Assembly (NCBI GenBank): GCA_002270565.1
Contig: NQMI01000224.1
Location: forward strand, 1 to 42,310
Direction of reading: 5' to 3'
Source of the DNA: Stenocarpella maydis
Lineage: Eukaryota; Ascomycota; Sordariomycetes; Diaporthales; Diaporthaceae
Length of the DNA stretch: 42,310 bases
Shown piece after piece: positions 23,100-34,076 of the stretch. The notes under the pieces were generated by a model that saw nothing but the letters and a program-made list of their open reading frames with translations, was not told the origin of the DNA and did not search any database. Made by a program: the position numbers and the translations under genes. Position 1 is the first letter of the stretch. Each line of letters begins with the position of its first letter.

Positions 23100-24211
23100 A
23101 TGTCGAACATCCAACCGTCGGATCCACAGCAGCTACAGCCTCCAGAAGAGCAAGAGCGTCAAATCGAGGAGTGGGTCTCTAAAGAACGCTCTTCTGGCAC
23201 GGTCGTACGAAATGAGCTCATCAACTGGTTTGCCGAGCGGGTTCATCACCGAGACAGAACCGGATACCGAGTCACGTCTGATTTCGCCGTTGAGTTGCTG
23301 CATCGCCACCCAGACCTGGCGGAGGGGCTCATCGAACCTACGCCTCCGGCGCCAAACGACAAGAAGGAACCCAACAGGTCGGTGGCCGCCCGCCTACGGC
23401 AGAGGATGCAGCAGGACCGCACGCGGAGAATGTTTGGCGATAACCCCCCGCCGGAGCGGCAGCCGGCTCCTTTCCCTGAGGGTGATATTATTCGCAACAT
23501 CCATAACCGCTACATCATCCGACATGGCAATACTATCACCAAGCTTACAACAAATATGCACGGCTTTGGCCCAAGCAATACACCAAATGAAGCAATTGCA
23601 CTGCGCTTGGCAAAGGCCAATACCACAATCCCGGTGCCTGAGGTTATTAGTAGTGACTGGGACCGTGTGACTATGGAGTATGTCGAGGGCCAAACGTTAC
23701 AACAGGCCTGGCCAGTCCTCACGCACAGCCAACAGTCTGAAATCCTGGCCCAGCTTAGCGACTATATCGCCCAGATGCGCTCCCTAAGTGGTACCTCTCT
23801 CCTCGGTCGCCTTGACGGCCAAGGTGTAGTAGTCCCAAGCTTTATGGAGCGCTGGGGTGGGCAGTTTGGATCTCTAAGCGAGTTCCATGACTGGCTTGCC
23901 AGCCCGTTACTAGAAAAAACGCACGCTCTATATACTGGCACCAAATTACAAGACAACTCGGTGCTGACTACCCTATTGTCTTTACACATGCTGATCTTGC
24001 CGCGCGGAATATTATAGTGCGAGACGGGCGCATTGTTGCTATCATAGACTGGGAACTTACTGGGTGGTATCCAGAATATTGGGAGTACGTTTTTATGATG
24101 CGTGGATTGGATAATGTTGACTGGGAGACAATTGGCCAGTATATTCCGTCCCTCTTAGCTAAGCGCTACGATCTAGAGTACATTCTCTTGGGGTTTATTC
24201 TCAATCTTTGA
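23100..24211 (+). pseudogene. APH-family (aminoglycoside phosphotransferase-like) protein kinase fold gene with one frameshift
   Basis: From the ATG at 23100 one frame runs to about 23915, then the family continues in another frame to the stop at 24209-24211, together about 370 residues. The first 120 residues are a polar N-terminal extension. The kinase-like fold follows, with MEYVEGQTL as the hinge near residue 192. After the frame change come YPIVFTHADLAARN (catalytic loop, Asp and Asn) and AIIDWELTGWYPEYWEYV (metal-binding Asp), both textbook fungal APH motifs. The second frame already reads like family sequence from the A6 run at 23914-23919 onward, so loss of one base there is the simplest explanation. 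It could be a real mutation or a homopolymer sequencing error. As written, the protein ends at 24017 without its catalytic loop. Substrates of fungal APH-like proteins are mostly unknown. No intron is needed. Confidence 0.8.
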
Positions 24212-24571
24212 TAAGGCAAACCCAATAGTTAACCTTATGTTTGAGACTCTAGCATCAGTTCATCGAGCAGTTCGTCGTCGAAATCGTTATACCACTGCAT
24301 AAAAATATACACAAAAATAAAAAAGAATTTAATTTATAACACCTCTCTGCAAGCCCCTTGAAACCCTCCAACAAGAAGGATTAGCAATCCCAATCAGGTT
24401 CCCGGCTGGTCACACTCCATTGGCAAAGATGTTCGCCGGCACCCTCTCCTGACACCTATTGACCGTTATCCAGACGGTGTCCATATTTGAATGGGAAAAG
24501 TCGTTCATCCTCAAGTCTTGTTCCGTTTTGTTGTTGTCTTGAAGAACTTCCCCCTGCTCTAAGCCACGGAG
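24212..24571. other. Short spacer, AT-rich at 24290-24345
   Basis: No gene seen. It separates the APH-like gene from a convergent, doubtful minus-strand locus. Confidence 0.5.
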
Positions 24572-25148
24572 TCATGTATATGCAGTGTGAACAGTCTCAT
24601 GCATGTTTGGGTCCTGTGGTGAGGTGAGGTGGGCTTTGACATGACTACTGTAATAACAGCCATTGCCATTTCCCTGGGATATGAAGACAACAATCTTCAC
24701 AAGGGAGCTGTCGCTGCTTCCACCTTTGCGGACTCCGCGGACTCTACTCTCCTCTTGTCTTGATCTCGCGTCACAGACAGGTTTTCCAGGAGCCGTGCTG
24801 GAATTGGGCACGCGACTGGATGAGCTGCCAGTGGCCTGACTACTGCTGCCCGCGTTCCTGGTATCTCGGTTGCCAGAAGGGTTATTCGCGCCAGAAGTAA
24901 CCGAAGCGTGTTGGCCTCTGTTGCCACTGGTCGTTTGCCGGGTAGCTGGGTTCCTCGAGGGCTTAGCCGTGCGTTGACCAACCGAAACGTGACAGCAATT
25001 TTTATCACTGGAACTACCAGTCCATTTCGATGCAACACCGTTAACGGGCTTGCCCTCGCCCAGGAGGAGTACTATGGGTAGCCTTCTGAGGCCTGACAGC
25101 GCCGGCTGTGGTAGGATGGCTTGAGGGAGGTACTGCCTTAGGGGCCAT
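24572..25148 (-). pseudogene. Unrecognised minus-strand gene or relic with a frame change
   Basis: An ATG at 25148 opens a 35-codon frame (Pro/Thr/Ser-rich) ending near 25043. From about 25045 down to 24572 a second frame reads continuously, Ser/Asn/Gly-rich then ending GNGCYYSSHVKAHL, with a proper stop. Together they look like one low-complexity protein of about 190 residues broken once. I recognise no domain. It may equally be chance openness. Confidence 0.25.
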
Positions 25149-26673
25149 GATTATGTTCAATTTGGATTTGGTGGAGTTGGATTTGAAGTAGAATTTGGGT
25201 GGTGAAGAGATGCTACAAGTGATTAGTGCTGGTTTTGAAGATTCTTGGAAGAAATGGCAGCATGATGTTTTGGCGAACGAGGGTATTCATTACCGGGAGC
25301 ATGTGACCTCCCATACCAACGCATCGTCAAATGAGCCGCACTTGTTGATGCATCTCGTAGAGGCCGGCCACACTGGCCGCCCTGGCCGGTGGGTTGATCT
25401 ATATCTGCCTTATTACATCGATCGCCAACGTGGCCAGCTCCATGTAGCAGGCCGAGGAAGCCATGGCCTGGCCTTGTGCAGTTCAGTGGTCCACAAAAAC
25501 AGCAGTTGATATTTTTGGAATCGTTTATAAAATTCATGCGGCGAGGATGAACAATCCGTTCTTATATTAAAATAGTTATAGACATGTGCAGCGACGTGGT
25601 GCTAGAAGGCTTTCCATCTATGTAGCTGGTCTATGTTTCACTGGATTTAACAAAAGTGTCAAAAAAGGCGCCTACAGACCGAATTCAACGCGGGAAATAG
25701 GATTACGCCGCCAACCTTCAACAGCTGTGGGCTCTTTAAGGTCACCATGCCAGTACCCGGGCCACTGGTGGAGTATAGCCGGGCCAACCAAGGTTTTTGT
25801 GGCCCCCTTCAGGCCAGCTGCAATGGGCTGAAAGCTCTGTAACCAAAATTTATTGATTAGAAGCCTGTGTTTCTGTCTGCTGGGCTATGCGCCTAAAATA
25901 AATCACGATAATAATAGGGTAGACTGAGAGCTGCGGCCGAGACTACCTTGTTGAACTTTACTGATTCCGAGTATATGTATTTCCAGTATTTTGCTCATAT
26001 ATAAACAGTACTCGGGACTTTCTCACCACTCTTAACGGCGCAGGAAATTTACGACTTCGGTCTGTAATTGCGTCTCTAATATAATAGTCTTATAAGGCTA
26101 GTTAATAGCTATAAGGTAGTAGGGGATACTACACTTGATTACAACGCTAGTGTAACAGCGTGAATTAGGTATCTTATACGCGCTAGCTATGGTTGGCTGA
26201 AGGGATGCTATAGGGCAAGATAGTTCTAGCACGCATGAAGGAGCCCAGCCCACTATTGCAGCGCTGCCCCCTCAGCCAGGGGCTACAGTACGTATGACTA
26301 CCTAATCACTGTCCGGCAATTGGAAAGGCACCGGTCAGCTCGCCGGCCGGGTACCACTCCAGACCTACGAGGCTGCCAGTGCGGCGCGGCTGACATGGCC
26401 AATCACGAAAGCGGCAGCGCGGACCACATCACAGGTATTACATATGTACTGTAATGTACACAGGTCGTAGAATGATCGCTCATGGTTGGTCGATGATAAG
26501 ATGCGGAGATTGGCGCCGGCGATCTCGGAGCCTTCGCCGGAACGACCTGCTTGATAGTTGCAAGACGCGGGCAGTCACATAGCATTCTTACTTCTACTTC
26601 CTGCCATTAAAAAAAAAAAGGAAACGAGTTTGAAGTTTGGATACCCAGAACACTTCTACAAGACGGCCTCGAG
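25149..26673. other. Intergenic, no gene recognised
   Basis: 25195-25537 is open on both strands but unrecognisable. 26060-26200 is AT-rich with many short TA-rich words and could be old repeat DNA. The part just before 26674 is the promoter side of the dipeptidase gene. Confidence 0.45.
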
Positions 26674-28202
26674 ATGGCTTTTCGACGAACAGTCCTTGTC
26701 GCTGTTACAATCATCAATGCTTTTGCCCCGACATTGATTGGCTACACTTCTGCGAGTGCCCGTGAAGAAGAACAAAAGCCAATCTTGGATCCAGAATCGC
26801 AAGGTGTAGTGGATGATTCATACTGGACAGAATCTCCACACTATCAGCGTGCCCATTCGCTGATGAAGGAGAGTCCTCTCATCGACACGCACATTGATCT
26901 CCCCCAGATCATCCGATCCCTCGGTGAGCACATTTCCAGATGCTTCCATCTAAAGTAGTCATAAACCAGCTCCTGGGGCGCTAAACCGAAATCATTGCCA
27001 GACCGCCATCCACTGTCTATTCTCCCCGACCTTGCGGCTTATACTCCAGGCCACATCGACATCCCTCGCCTCCGAAAAGGCCACCTCGGCGCAGCCTTCT
27101 GGACTGTCTGGGCACCATGCCCAGACTTCCTGGGGATCGACGTCGGGGCGGATTACAACAATCCCAACGACGGCCTCCGTGATGCCCTGGAGGTCCTCGA
27201 TCTCATCAACCAGATGACAGCTTCACACCCCGAGCACTTCCGGTTCGCCCGTTCGTCGCAGGACATCCTCTCGGCCTTTGCGTCAGGCAAAGTCGCAAGC
27301 CTCCTCGGCATGGAGGGTACCCACTTCCTGGGCAACTCGTTGTCGACGGTCCGGGTCTTCGCGCAGCTCGGCGTCCGCTACGTCAGCCTCACGCACATGT
27401 GCCATAGCGCGTTCGCCAGCTCCTCCGGGTTCGGAAAGGACATGGTTCCCTCTGGCCACGATGGCAACGGGCTCTCAGGCCTGGGGAGGGAGCTGATTGC
27501 CGAGCTGAACCGCCTGGGGCTGCTGGTCGACCTGTCGCACTCGAGCGATGAGACCGCGAGGCAGGCCATCGAGCTGTCCAAGGCGCCGGTGGTCTGGACG
27601 CATTCTGTCTCGCGGGCTCTGCACGATCACCCGCGGAATGTGCCTGATGATGTGTTAAAGTTGATTGGGTCTGGGGAGGGCAAGAATCCCGGTGTCGTAC
27701 AGTGTGTCTTCTTCCCTGCCTTTGTGGGGCCCACGGTCGAGAAAGCAAATGTCTCGAGGCTCGCGGACCACATCGAGTACATTGCTGGTATCGTGGGGAG
27801 GAGGCATGTCGGGATAGGGTCAGACTTTGACGGCATGTTTGCTTCTGTCAAGGGCCTCGAGGATGCCAGTAAATATCCAAACTTGGTGAGCGGAACAAAT
27901 CTTGAATTCCCTGGGGAATTGCCGTGCAGAAAAGTGACTGACCAGCAGTCTCATAGATCACTGAGATGTTGATGCGTGACTGGTCTGATGATGAAATCAA
28001 GGATCTGATGGGGCGCAACCTCATGCGGGTTATGGACGAGGTGGACGCCGTTTCCGCGAGCCTCAAGTCTCGAACAGCCTCGGCAGCGATCTGGGAGAAA
28101 CGAACAGATTTGCCAGCTCAGTGGGGCGGCGATGATAATATGTTCTACCCGTACGAGATTCAGGATATCCAGGCAAAAACACCCCAGCACGATGAATTGT
28201 AA
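26674..28202 (+). CDS. Membrane dipeptidase, peptidase family M19 (renal dipeptidase type)
   Basis: Three exons: 26674-26923, 27002-27885 and 27957-28202, with introns of 78 and 71 nt (gtgagc...gccag; gtgagc...catag, the latter with a gtgactgac branch site). Product 459 residues. Residues 1-27 are a hydrophobic signal peptide or anchor. The metal site is complete: H73 and D75 in IDTHIDLP, E188 in GMEGTH, H263 in DLSHSS, H284 in WTHSVSRA, and D358 in GIGSDFDG. The family hydrolyses dipeptides using a two-zinc centre. In fungi, relatives act on secreted dipeptides, and some cleave Cys-Gly bonds in thiol metabolite pathways. Nothing next to it points to such a cluster. Length is normal and no lesion is seen, unlike its neighbours on either side. 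Confidence 0.93.
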
Positions 28203-29408
28203 AGACTCAGATCGGGCAAGTGTCAAGTGGCAGAATTAGAGAAGACTGAAACAGAGGGCCCGGTCTGAGTCCAGTAAGCTTTGGTCCGCTCCTCAATTTA
28301 GGATATAATTGTGGTGGTTCATGAGCCTGAGTGCTGTCCCTGTTGTGGACTGGTAACCTTCTCGAGGGCGCATCTCCATGGGTACGAAATGCCCATGTGC
28401 TACGCGAAGTCCAAGAAACCTCCACTGTTCGCTTTTGATGAGCAAGGACCCATTTTCGTCCCAACAAAAGAGCATTTTGAGTGGTCTAATAACGAAACCG
28501 ACTAAATTCCTCTAATCAGCCCCTCCACCTGACGGCCCTTGCCGATTTGTGCCGTTATCTAAACCAGGCTCTGACTATCCATGTACACAAAGACAAGGCA
28601 TCTACTGCACTGTGAAGTTTTCCAATTTCGTGCTTACGAATGCTTGGAAGGGATGGATGCTGACAGTGTCGCCGTATTCAGCAGTCCCCTACTTAACCTA
28701 CTTAAGTTGCTCGGGCGGAAAGATTTGGCGGCTCTTGGATCCAGGGGATGTTCTCAAGGTTTGAGGATGTATCTATTGGTATGCCAATGACCTCATTCAT
28801 GTACACAGCTCCACACAAGCTGCTAGATGGCAAGCAGGTGAACCAAATGTCATACATACAGCTCCGCAGCCCCAGCGCGCCGATCCTTCGAGTTTGAGGG
28901 TCTGGGGTACCGAGTAGCCAACGCAACGGCGGGTTTTCCTGGCGTGTCGTGGTCTTGGCAGCAACTCTCAAACAGCATGGCTTGCTGCACCATCCAGGGG
29001 AGCAATTCCACAGAGCATAAAGATGCTCAACAGAGGCTGGCTCGTGCTGCTACCTCGCTCGTTGCGGATTGTTCTTGGCACCGGACACCTCGTCTCGACT
29101 TGATTGCGGTGAGGTCAAGCTGTTCGCCTCACTCTACAAGCGAAAGTGTACTTCGCCAAGCCACCGACGGTGGGAGACGTGCCCAGTAACTATGTGTCGT
29201 GTTTCAATGTCGAGGAGGCCTCAAGCATTCGGATTCGGTGGTCTCAACCTTCAAGCCTTCAGTCGAGTATTTTATTGCGCTGGTCTCCCCGAACTGCCAG
29301 CTACATGCCTAGCACAAGAGCACGCTTCCGAGTACTTTCCATCTAAAGACCAGAGAGCAATTGATCACCTCATTAACACCAGAGTTATTCTCTTATTCTC
29401 TAAGCACA
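28203..29408. other. No confident gene; unrecognised frames
   Basis: 28311-28505 (+) is a 64-codon frame without an ATG, with a Cys-Cys-Pro-Cys-Cys cluster and codon use like an exon, preceded by an acceptor-like caatttag. A linked exon could not be found. 29069-29360 (+) shows protein-like bits in two adjacent frames (for example FAKPPTVGDVPSNYV), suggesting an older broken gene. I recognise neither. Confidence 0.3.
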
Positions 29409-30016
29409 ATGGGAGCTGACCGTCGACCACACGTTGAGATCGCAGCCGTCATTCCTGTTGGACAAGGGAAAATCATAATTGGGAAGAGCAAAGGCAAGAC
29501 TGGCACAGGTCTGTTTACACTTAACGGAGACATTCTCGTTCTGGTGTCATTTTCCGAAGCGCGGGCCACATTGAGAAGCACTATTCTGACGAATTCTCTA
29601 ATCATAGGACTTTATGAGCTCCCAGGTGGAAGCTTGGACTTTGGGGAGGACATTTTTGCCAGCATTAAGAGAGAGGTCCTCGAGGAGACGGGCCTATAGA
29701 TCGTTCCTAAGAAGATCATCGCCTACACCGATGATATCCAAAAGGAGGAGGACAAGCACGAAGTAACCCTGTACGTGCTCTCCGAGCGGGAGGATCCGTC
29801 TCAGCAGCCTGAGGTATGTGGAGAATCCAACACGACAATCGATTTACTGATTACAACGCTAACCAATTTGATTCAATGAAGACCGAGGAGCCCCACAAGA
29901 TTGAGGGCTGGGGGTGGAAGGCGTGGAAGGATATTGCGTCGTTAGGTGAGGCAGAGCTGTACCTGCCTACGTTGAACCTCGTTCGTAGCGAAGCAAACCT
30001 GGACTCTAAGTTCTAA
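29409..30016 (+). pseudogene. Nudix hydrolase (NUDT15/MTH1-like) interrupted by one TAG
   Basis: Exons 29409-29508, 29608-29813 and 29882-30016, with introns of 99 and 68 nt; the second has a gctaac branch site. Residues 41-63 are a perfect Nudix box: G-x5-E-x7-REV-x-EE-x-G-L, with all catalytic residues. Codon 64 (29697-29699) is TAG, straight after the box. Beyond it the frame goes on through DKHEVTLYV to EPHKIEGWGWKAW, the usual C-terminal half of NUDT15-type nucleotide hydrolases. That enzyme group removes pyrophosphate from oxidised or modified nucleotides. As written only 63 residues are made, lacking the last strand and helix. Length without the stop would be 145 residues, normal for the family. 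No alternative splice that skips the stop keeps the box. CAG to TAG is a CpA-to-TpA change, the RIP signature. Confidence 0.85.
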
Positions 30017-31258
30017 GCCTTTTGCTATTTGAGCAATACCATAACGTCTTCCCATCATAGCAGGTTACCAAATGTTATGGGGTCGGGAGGTTGTATCCAA
30101 GTCTCACGCCTGACAGTAGACCATACCAAATGCAGCCGTGCTAGAGTTTACTTGATTGTGTTATTGCAGCGTCAAAACCATGTTATCTACACTTCATTCG
30201 TGGTCGGCAGCTCGCAGCCATCCGCGGGCATAGCATGACGCTCCACGACCATGTCTCCTCACGCCGTCGCCTACTCACATGGTCGATGTACCTCCGCGAA
30301 AGCTACGTAGAGACTCACTCCCCGTGGCCGTATCTCTCCCTTAAAAGAAATACGTAGATAATATCGACCTTTGGAATGACACTATTCAAGGCAACACGAC
30401 GTCCTCGCTTAAATAATCCAGCAATCTCGAGAACACTCTGCATTTTGTTTATAATTTTGCATTTTGGAATCCATAAAATGTATCTCCCTAAAATTGACCT
30501 TGGGAGTGATGTAAAAGGGGCTGTGGGTGGAACGAAGAGTTAAGCCTAAGCAGATGGCAGTCGCCATTGATAAGCCATGGAGAGCCAGGAAGTCGTGATT
30601 GTGTTGCATTGTCTTTCCTTAGTTTGAGACGAGCACAAAAGTTCTCAAAGACCCACAACTCTTGTACACGTAGTCTAGTGTCGAAATAGGTTATATTCCC
30701 GATCCTTTGGGACAGAAGGGATCCTCCGCAGGCCAGGGATGTCTTGCAAGGCAGCGTCTCACTGGTCCAACCAGACTTATTAGCTTACACTGACAAGGTA
30801 CGCAGGGTCACACTGCATACCTAATCAAGATAATATAGAGTCAAGTGACCAGGAAATAACACCACACAGTTAGACAAGGGAGAAAATAGTGCTTACCACA
30901 CCCACCACCCCGGTTATTCTGAACCAGCCCCATCCAAGAAAAATAGACGGTCCCGCCCGTCCAAGAATACCACCTCACTATGCTAGAATCGGCCCAGCGA
31001 TACAGCCGCCACCAATGCGAGAGCCCTGAAGGCCCAAGGATTGCCCGCCCTATTGGATGATTGTGAGTGAGGCCCCGTTCACTGGCGGCCCGCGGGCGCC
31101 CACGTTTTCATTCCCACGTTTTCCGCCCCGACCTAGCGGTGAATGGCCCCCAACAGATCGATCCTTTGAGACCACTCACCAAACAATGCACCGCGTCACG
31201 GCTCTACTCATGAGCATTGCTCTCAGACCTGCCCTGTGACGTCGACAGGGCACGTACG
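30017..31258. other. Intergenic, no gene recognised
   Basis: No family-like frame on either strand. The region from about 31057 stays open in the frame of the downstream membrane protein, apart from a TGA at 31237, so part of it may belong to that gene. Confidence 0.45.
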
Positions 31259-33044
31259 ATGGCATCGTCGAGGAACTCGGCAACCCAGCTTTCGCAGAGT
31301 ACCTTTTTGGTAACACAAACCCCTCCTCATCCCCCTCTTACCTCGTAGCAAGCCGAACAAGACTGACACCGAGGCCCAAAACGTAGGGCATCACCTGGAT
31401 GCTCTTCTTTTTATGCGCTGTCGCCCTCATCGCGCGCATCTACATCCGATGGACCTGTTTCCGGCACCTCCTCGCCGAGGACTGGCTCATGATAGCCACC
31501 CTGTGCCTCATTACTGGCGTCCAAAGTCTCGCGCAGAGCTTCTCTTACGAGATTTACCGCTTGATGGCCTGGGTCAATGACCTCAGCACGGTGCCCACCT
31601 CGAGTGTTTCGTCGTTCTTCAGGGAGACCGAGGCGATGCTGAAGGCTGCCGGGTCCTCCATCATATTGTTCATCTTGGGGTTCTACTGCATCAAGATCAA
31701 CTTCATGCTATTCTTCTACCGCTTGGGGAACCGGGTCGGACGTGTGTTCTGGGTTGCTTGGTGGATCGTCTTCATTGTTGTGCTGGCCTGCGGCATAGCG
31801 AGTGTTACGATGGGCGTGCCCACTTTCCAGTGTCTTTTTGGTAACATTGGGTACACCCTCACGACATGCCAAACTCACGGATACGAGAACAAGTTCTTCA
31901 CGTACTTCAGAGTGTCGGTAGCTCTGGATATCTTTACTGACGCACTCAGTGAGTAAACTCTCCAAGCCCATCCCTGTATTTGACCTCTGTATACATAAGG
32001 AGAAACCCGACACTAACTGTTACCTTCTTCCACCGTACCAGTCATTGGCTTCCCAGTATGGATTCTATGGGGCGTGCGTATAAGCTTGCGCAAGAAGCTG
32101 GCTCTCGGAGCCATCTTCTCCCTTGTGGGTTTCACCATCGTTGCGACGGTGCTGAGGGGCGCATTGTTAAGCGAAGTCTTTACGGCAACAACATTAGGGA
32201 AGACGTTCAACATACCCTGGGTTTGGTTCTGGTTTCATATTGAATTCTGTACTGGTGAGTATGGTTCTCTTCCCACCACCTCTATGATCACCCATTCATA
32301 TACAATACGATCCTTGATTTTCTCTTTCTGACCTACCTACGATACACAGCCTTCACAATCGCATGCCTCGTCTCCTTCCGCTCGCTCTTCGTCCACCGCG
32401 AACAAAGCCCCGGGGCCGCCAGACGCGCGGCGGTAGGACAGAGGCGGCCCAGCAACTACAACCCGTACCCGAGCGGCAGCAGTAGGACGCCACAGGTGAG
32501 CGGCAACGGCAGCAGTGGAAACCTGGGACGGATCCGAGGGCGCATAAAGCTCTTCCAGGACAGCATTCTGGACACGTGCCGCACGCTGGAGGGAGTCCTC
32601 GACGACGGAACGACCCTGGTGGAGTTGTCGCAGCGCTCGCAGCTGGGAGCCGTAGCGGAGCATGAGCCTGCGGTTTCCGAGTCACAAGTCCGCCAACCTT
32701 CTCCTGACGAGTATGAAATGCAGGCGGAGCAAGAAGGTGGACACGGGGAGGTCGTAGCTGCCAGAGCTCACACACACGGGTCTTCTGTAACTGAAAATGT
32801 CCCGCGGAGGTGGGGGACGGTGTCGACCGCGCGGCTGTCGCTTGATTCTCTCTACCAGCAAGAAACGCAGTCCAGGTCACCAACTTCGGCCGAATCACTG
32901 CGAGAGCATCGAAGGAGTATAATGATATCCGAGCCTTCGCCGTTAACACTCAACCCCGTATATCCGCCTTGGGGTCGCGAGTCGCTCGACGAGGAGGAAA
33001 GGGTCGAAGCCGGGAACGCCCGCGATGCCCATCGGGATGAGTGA
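31259..33044 (+). CDS. Fungal rhodopsin-domain seven-transmembrane protein (PTH11-like style)
   Basis: Exons 2-4 are secure: 31387-31948, 32042-32254 and 32350-33044, with introns of 93 and 95 nt. They encode seven hydrophobic segments, with an Asp-Trp-Leu after the first, Asp-Ile-Phe-Thr-Asp-Ala-Leu in the fifth, and a long polar tail of about 220 residues rich in Ser, Glu and Arg. This is the layout of the large Pezizomycotina rhodopsin-domain family, plasma-membrane proteins often discussed as PTH11-like receptors. Ligand and partners are unknown. The 5' end is uncertain. I use an ATG at 31259 with a 17-codon exon and a 77-nt intron (31310-31386), giving 506 residues. The alternative is frame 1, open through GIVEELGNPAFAEYLFG, reaching exon 2 by a 42-nt intron that would remove the TAG at 31384. 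The first option gives a very short extracellular N-terminus. Confidence 0.8.
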
Positions 33045-33369
33045 CCGCGCAGGGTGGGCACATATCTTAATCATGGGCATCAGTAATAGCGCACTGCTAT
33101 ACATACCTGCATAGACGCATACGTATACTTTCTGCATATAATTAGACACCACAGCGTTGACATTTGGGGATAATACGAAAGACCTCTTACCCCCTACCAA
33201 TGTTCGTGCGGCCCGGCCGAGCCCTGGGAAGAAGACTGCTTTTTCGCTCCACCTCTTGGTGGGGCTTTACGTTCCAAGGTGACAACGGTTGAGCGCAGGG
33301 GCGTCGTTGCCATGGAATAACATCGTGGCCCCGGATTCCGGCCCCCCCCCCTGATTCCGGCCACCCTGC
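33045..33369. other. 3' flank of the 7TM gene
   Basis: Normal-composition DNA. The word gattccggcc occurs twice just before the gap (33335-33362), separated by a C-run, and once more inside the AT-rich block near 36890. Confidence 0.5.
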
Positions 33370-33370
33370 N
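33370..33370. other. Single-N assembly gap at a composition boundary
   Basis: One N. Left of it the DNA is ordinary gene-bearing sequence. Immediately right it is AT-rich repeat DNA. Linkage across this point is not proven by the sequence. Confidence 0.85.
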
Positions 33371-33578
33371 TATTATATGTACCTAAAGGGTTAGGGTTTT
33401 TAAGTATTTTATTTGGATTTATTATAGCGTGTTGAAATGTTTGAGTTTATTATAATGATTATACTAAACTTTTATAGGGTTTAGTAGATAACCTATAGGG
33501 TTTATGTTAGCAGAGCGGCGCAGAGGTAGCATGTAACTGAGTTGCAGTATATAAAGATACTGTTTATAAAGAGGGTAT
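33371..33578. other. AT-rich flank before the 5' LTR
   Basis: About 200 bp of AT-rich sequence with no gene. 33511-33546 resembles a tRNA 5' half (ggcgcagaggtagc), which might be a degenerate tRNA-derived SINE head, but no B box is convincing. Confidence 0.4.
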
Positions 33579-33975
33579 TGTTCCGGGGTCTAGGGGAACC
33601 GGCATGTTTTAGAATCTGGAGGAAAACCAGCCTTAGCATTCCCCCCCCCCTCCAAGACTATAAGAAGGGGCCTTCCTGCGTTGCTTTTAAGAAATTTCTA
33701 GTTCTAGAGAATCAATCTTTTTATACCCTGTGAATTTATATCTGTCTGATATATATATGTGTACTATAAAATCATTTCTTATGCCCTCTTTTTCTGCCTC
33801 TCCTTTTTAGCACCCTTTATTCTCCTTATAACTCTCCTATTGCGTTAGGGGCTCCTCTTCTTGCCCTTTATGCTCCTCTTGGGGTGGTTGCTTGATTAGG
33901 GCTCTAGCAGAACGTATGCTTTTTTATATGTGTGGAGGTTTTATCCTCTCGCTCTCCCTCTTTGGCCCGTTTTCA
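33579..33975 (+). repeat. 5' LTR
   Basis: Starts TGTTCCGGGG and ends CCCGTTTTCA, so TG...CA. It aligns end to end with 41053-41450, with differences mostly C/T or G/A. Confidence 0.85.
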
Positions 33976-34004
33976 CTAGTGTCTACCCCATGAATCAAAC
34001 ATGG

Positions 34005-34076
34005 GTTTCTTTGGCTAATGAGGTTTCTTCAGCTAATGAGGTTTCTTTGGCCAATAAGGTTTCTTTGGCTACTATG
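34005..34076 (+). repeat. 18-bp tandem repeat, four units
   Basis: Units start at 34005, 34023, 34041 and 34059. Consensus is gtttctttggctaatgag. The local frame reads Val-Ser-Leu-Ala-Asn-Glu repeats, but no longer protein is supported. Confidence 0.85.

Noticed and set aside
25195..25537. Opposing 104-codon frames
   Set aside because: Mirror-open on both strands, no recognisable motif, no splice context.
23100..30016. Biosynthetic gene cluster (APH-like, M19 dipeptidase, Nudix)
   Set aside because: No backbone synthase, transporter or regulator nearby, and two of the three genes are broken.
33386..33500. ttagggttt words as telomeric repeat
   Set aside because: Only single, non-tandem occurrences in AT-rich DNA.
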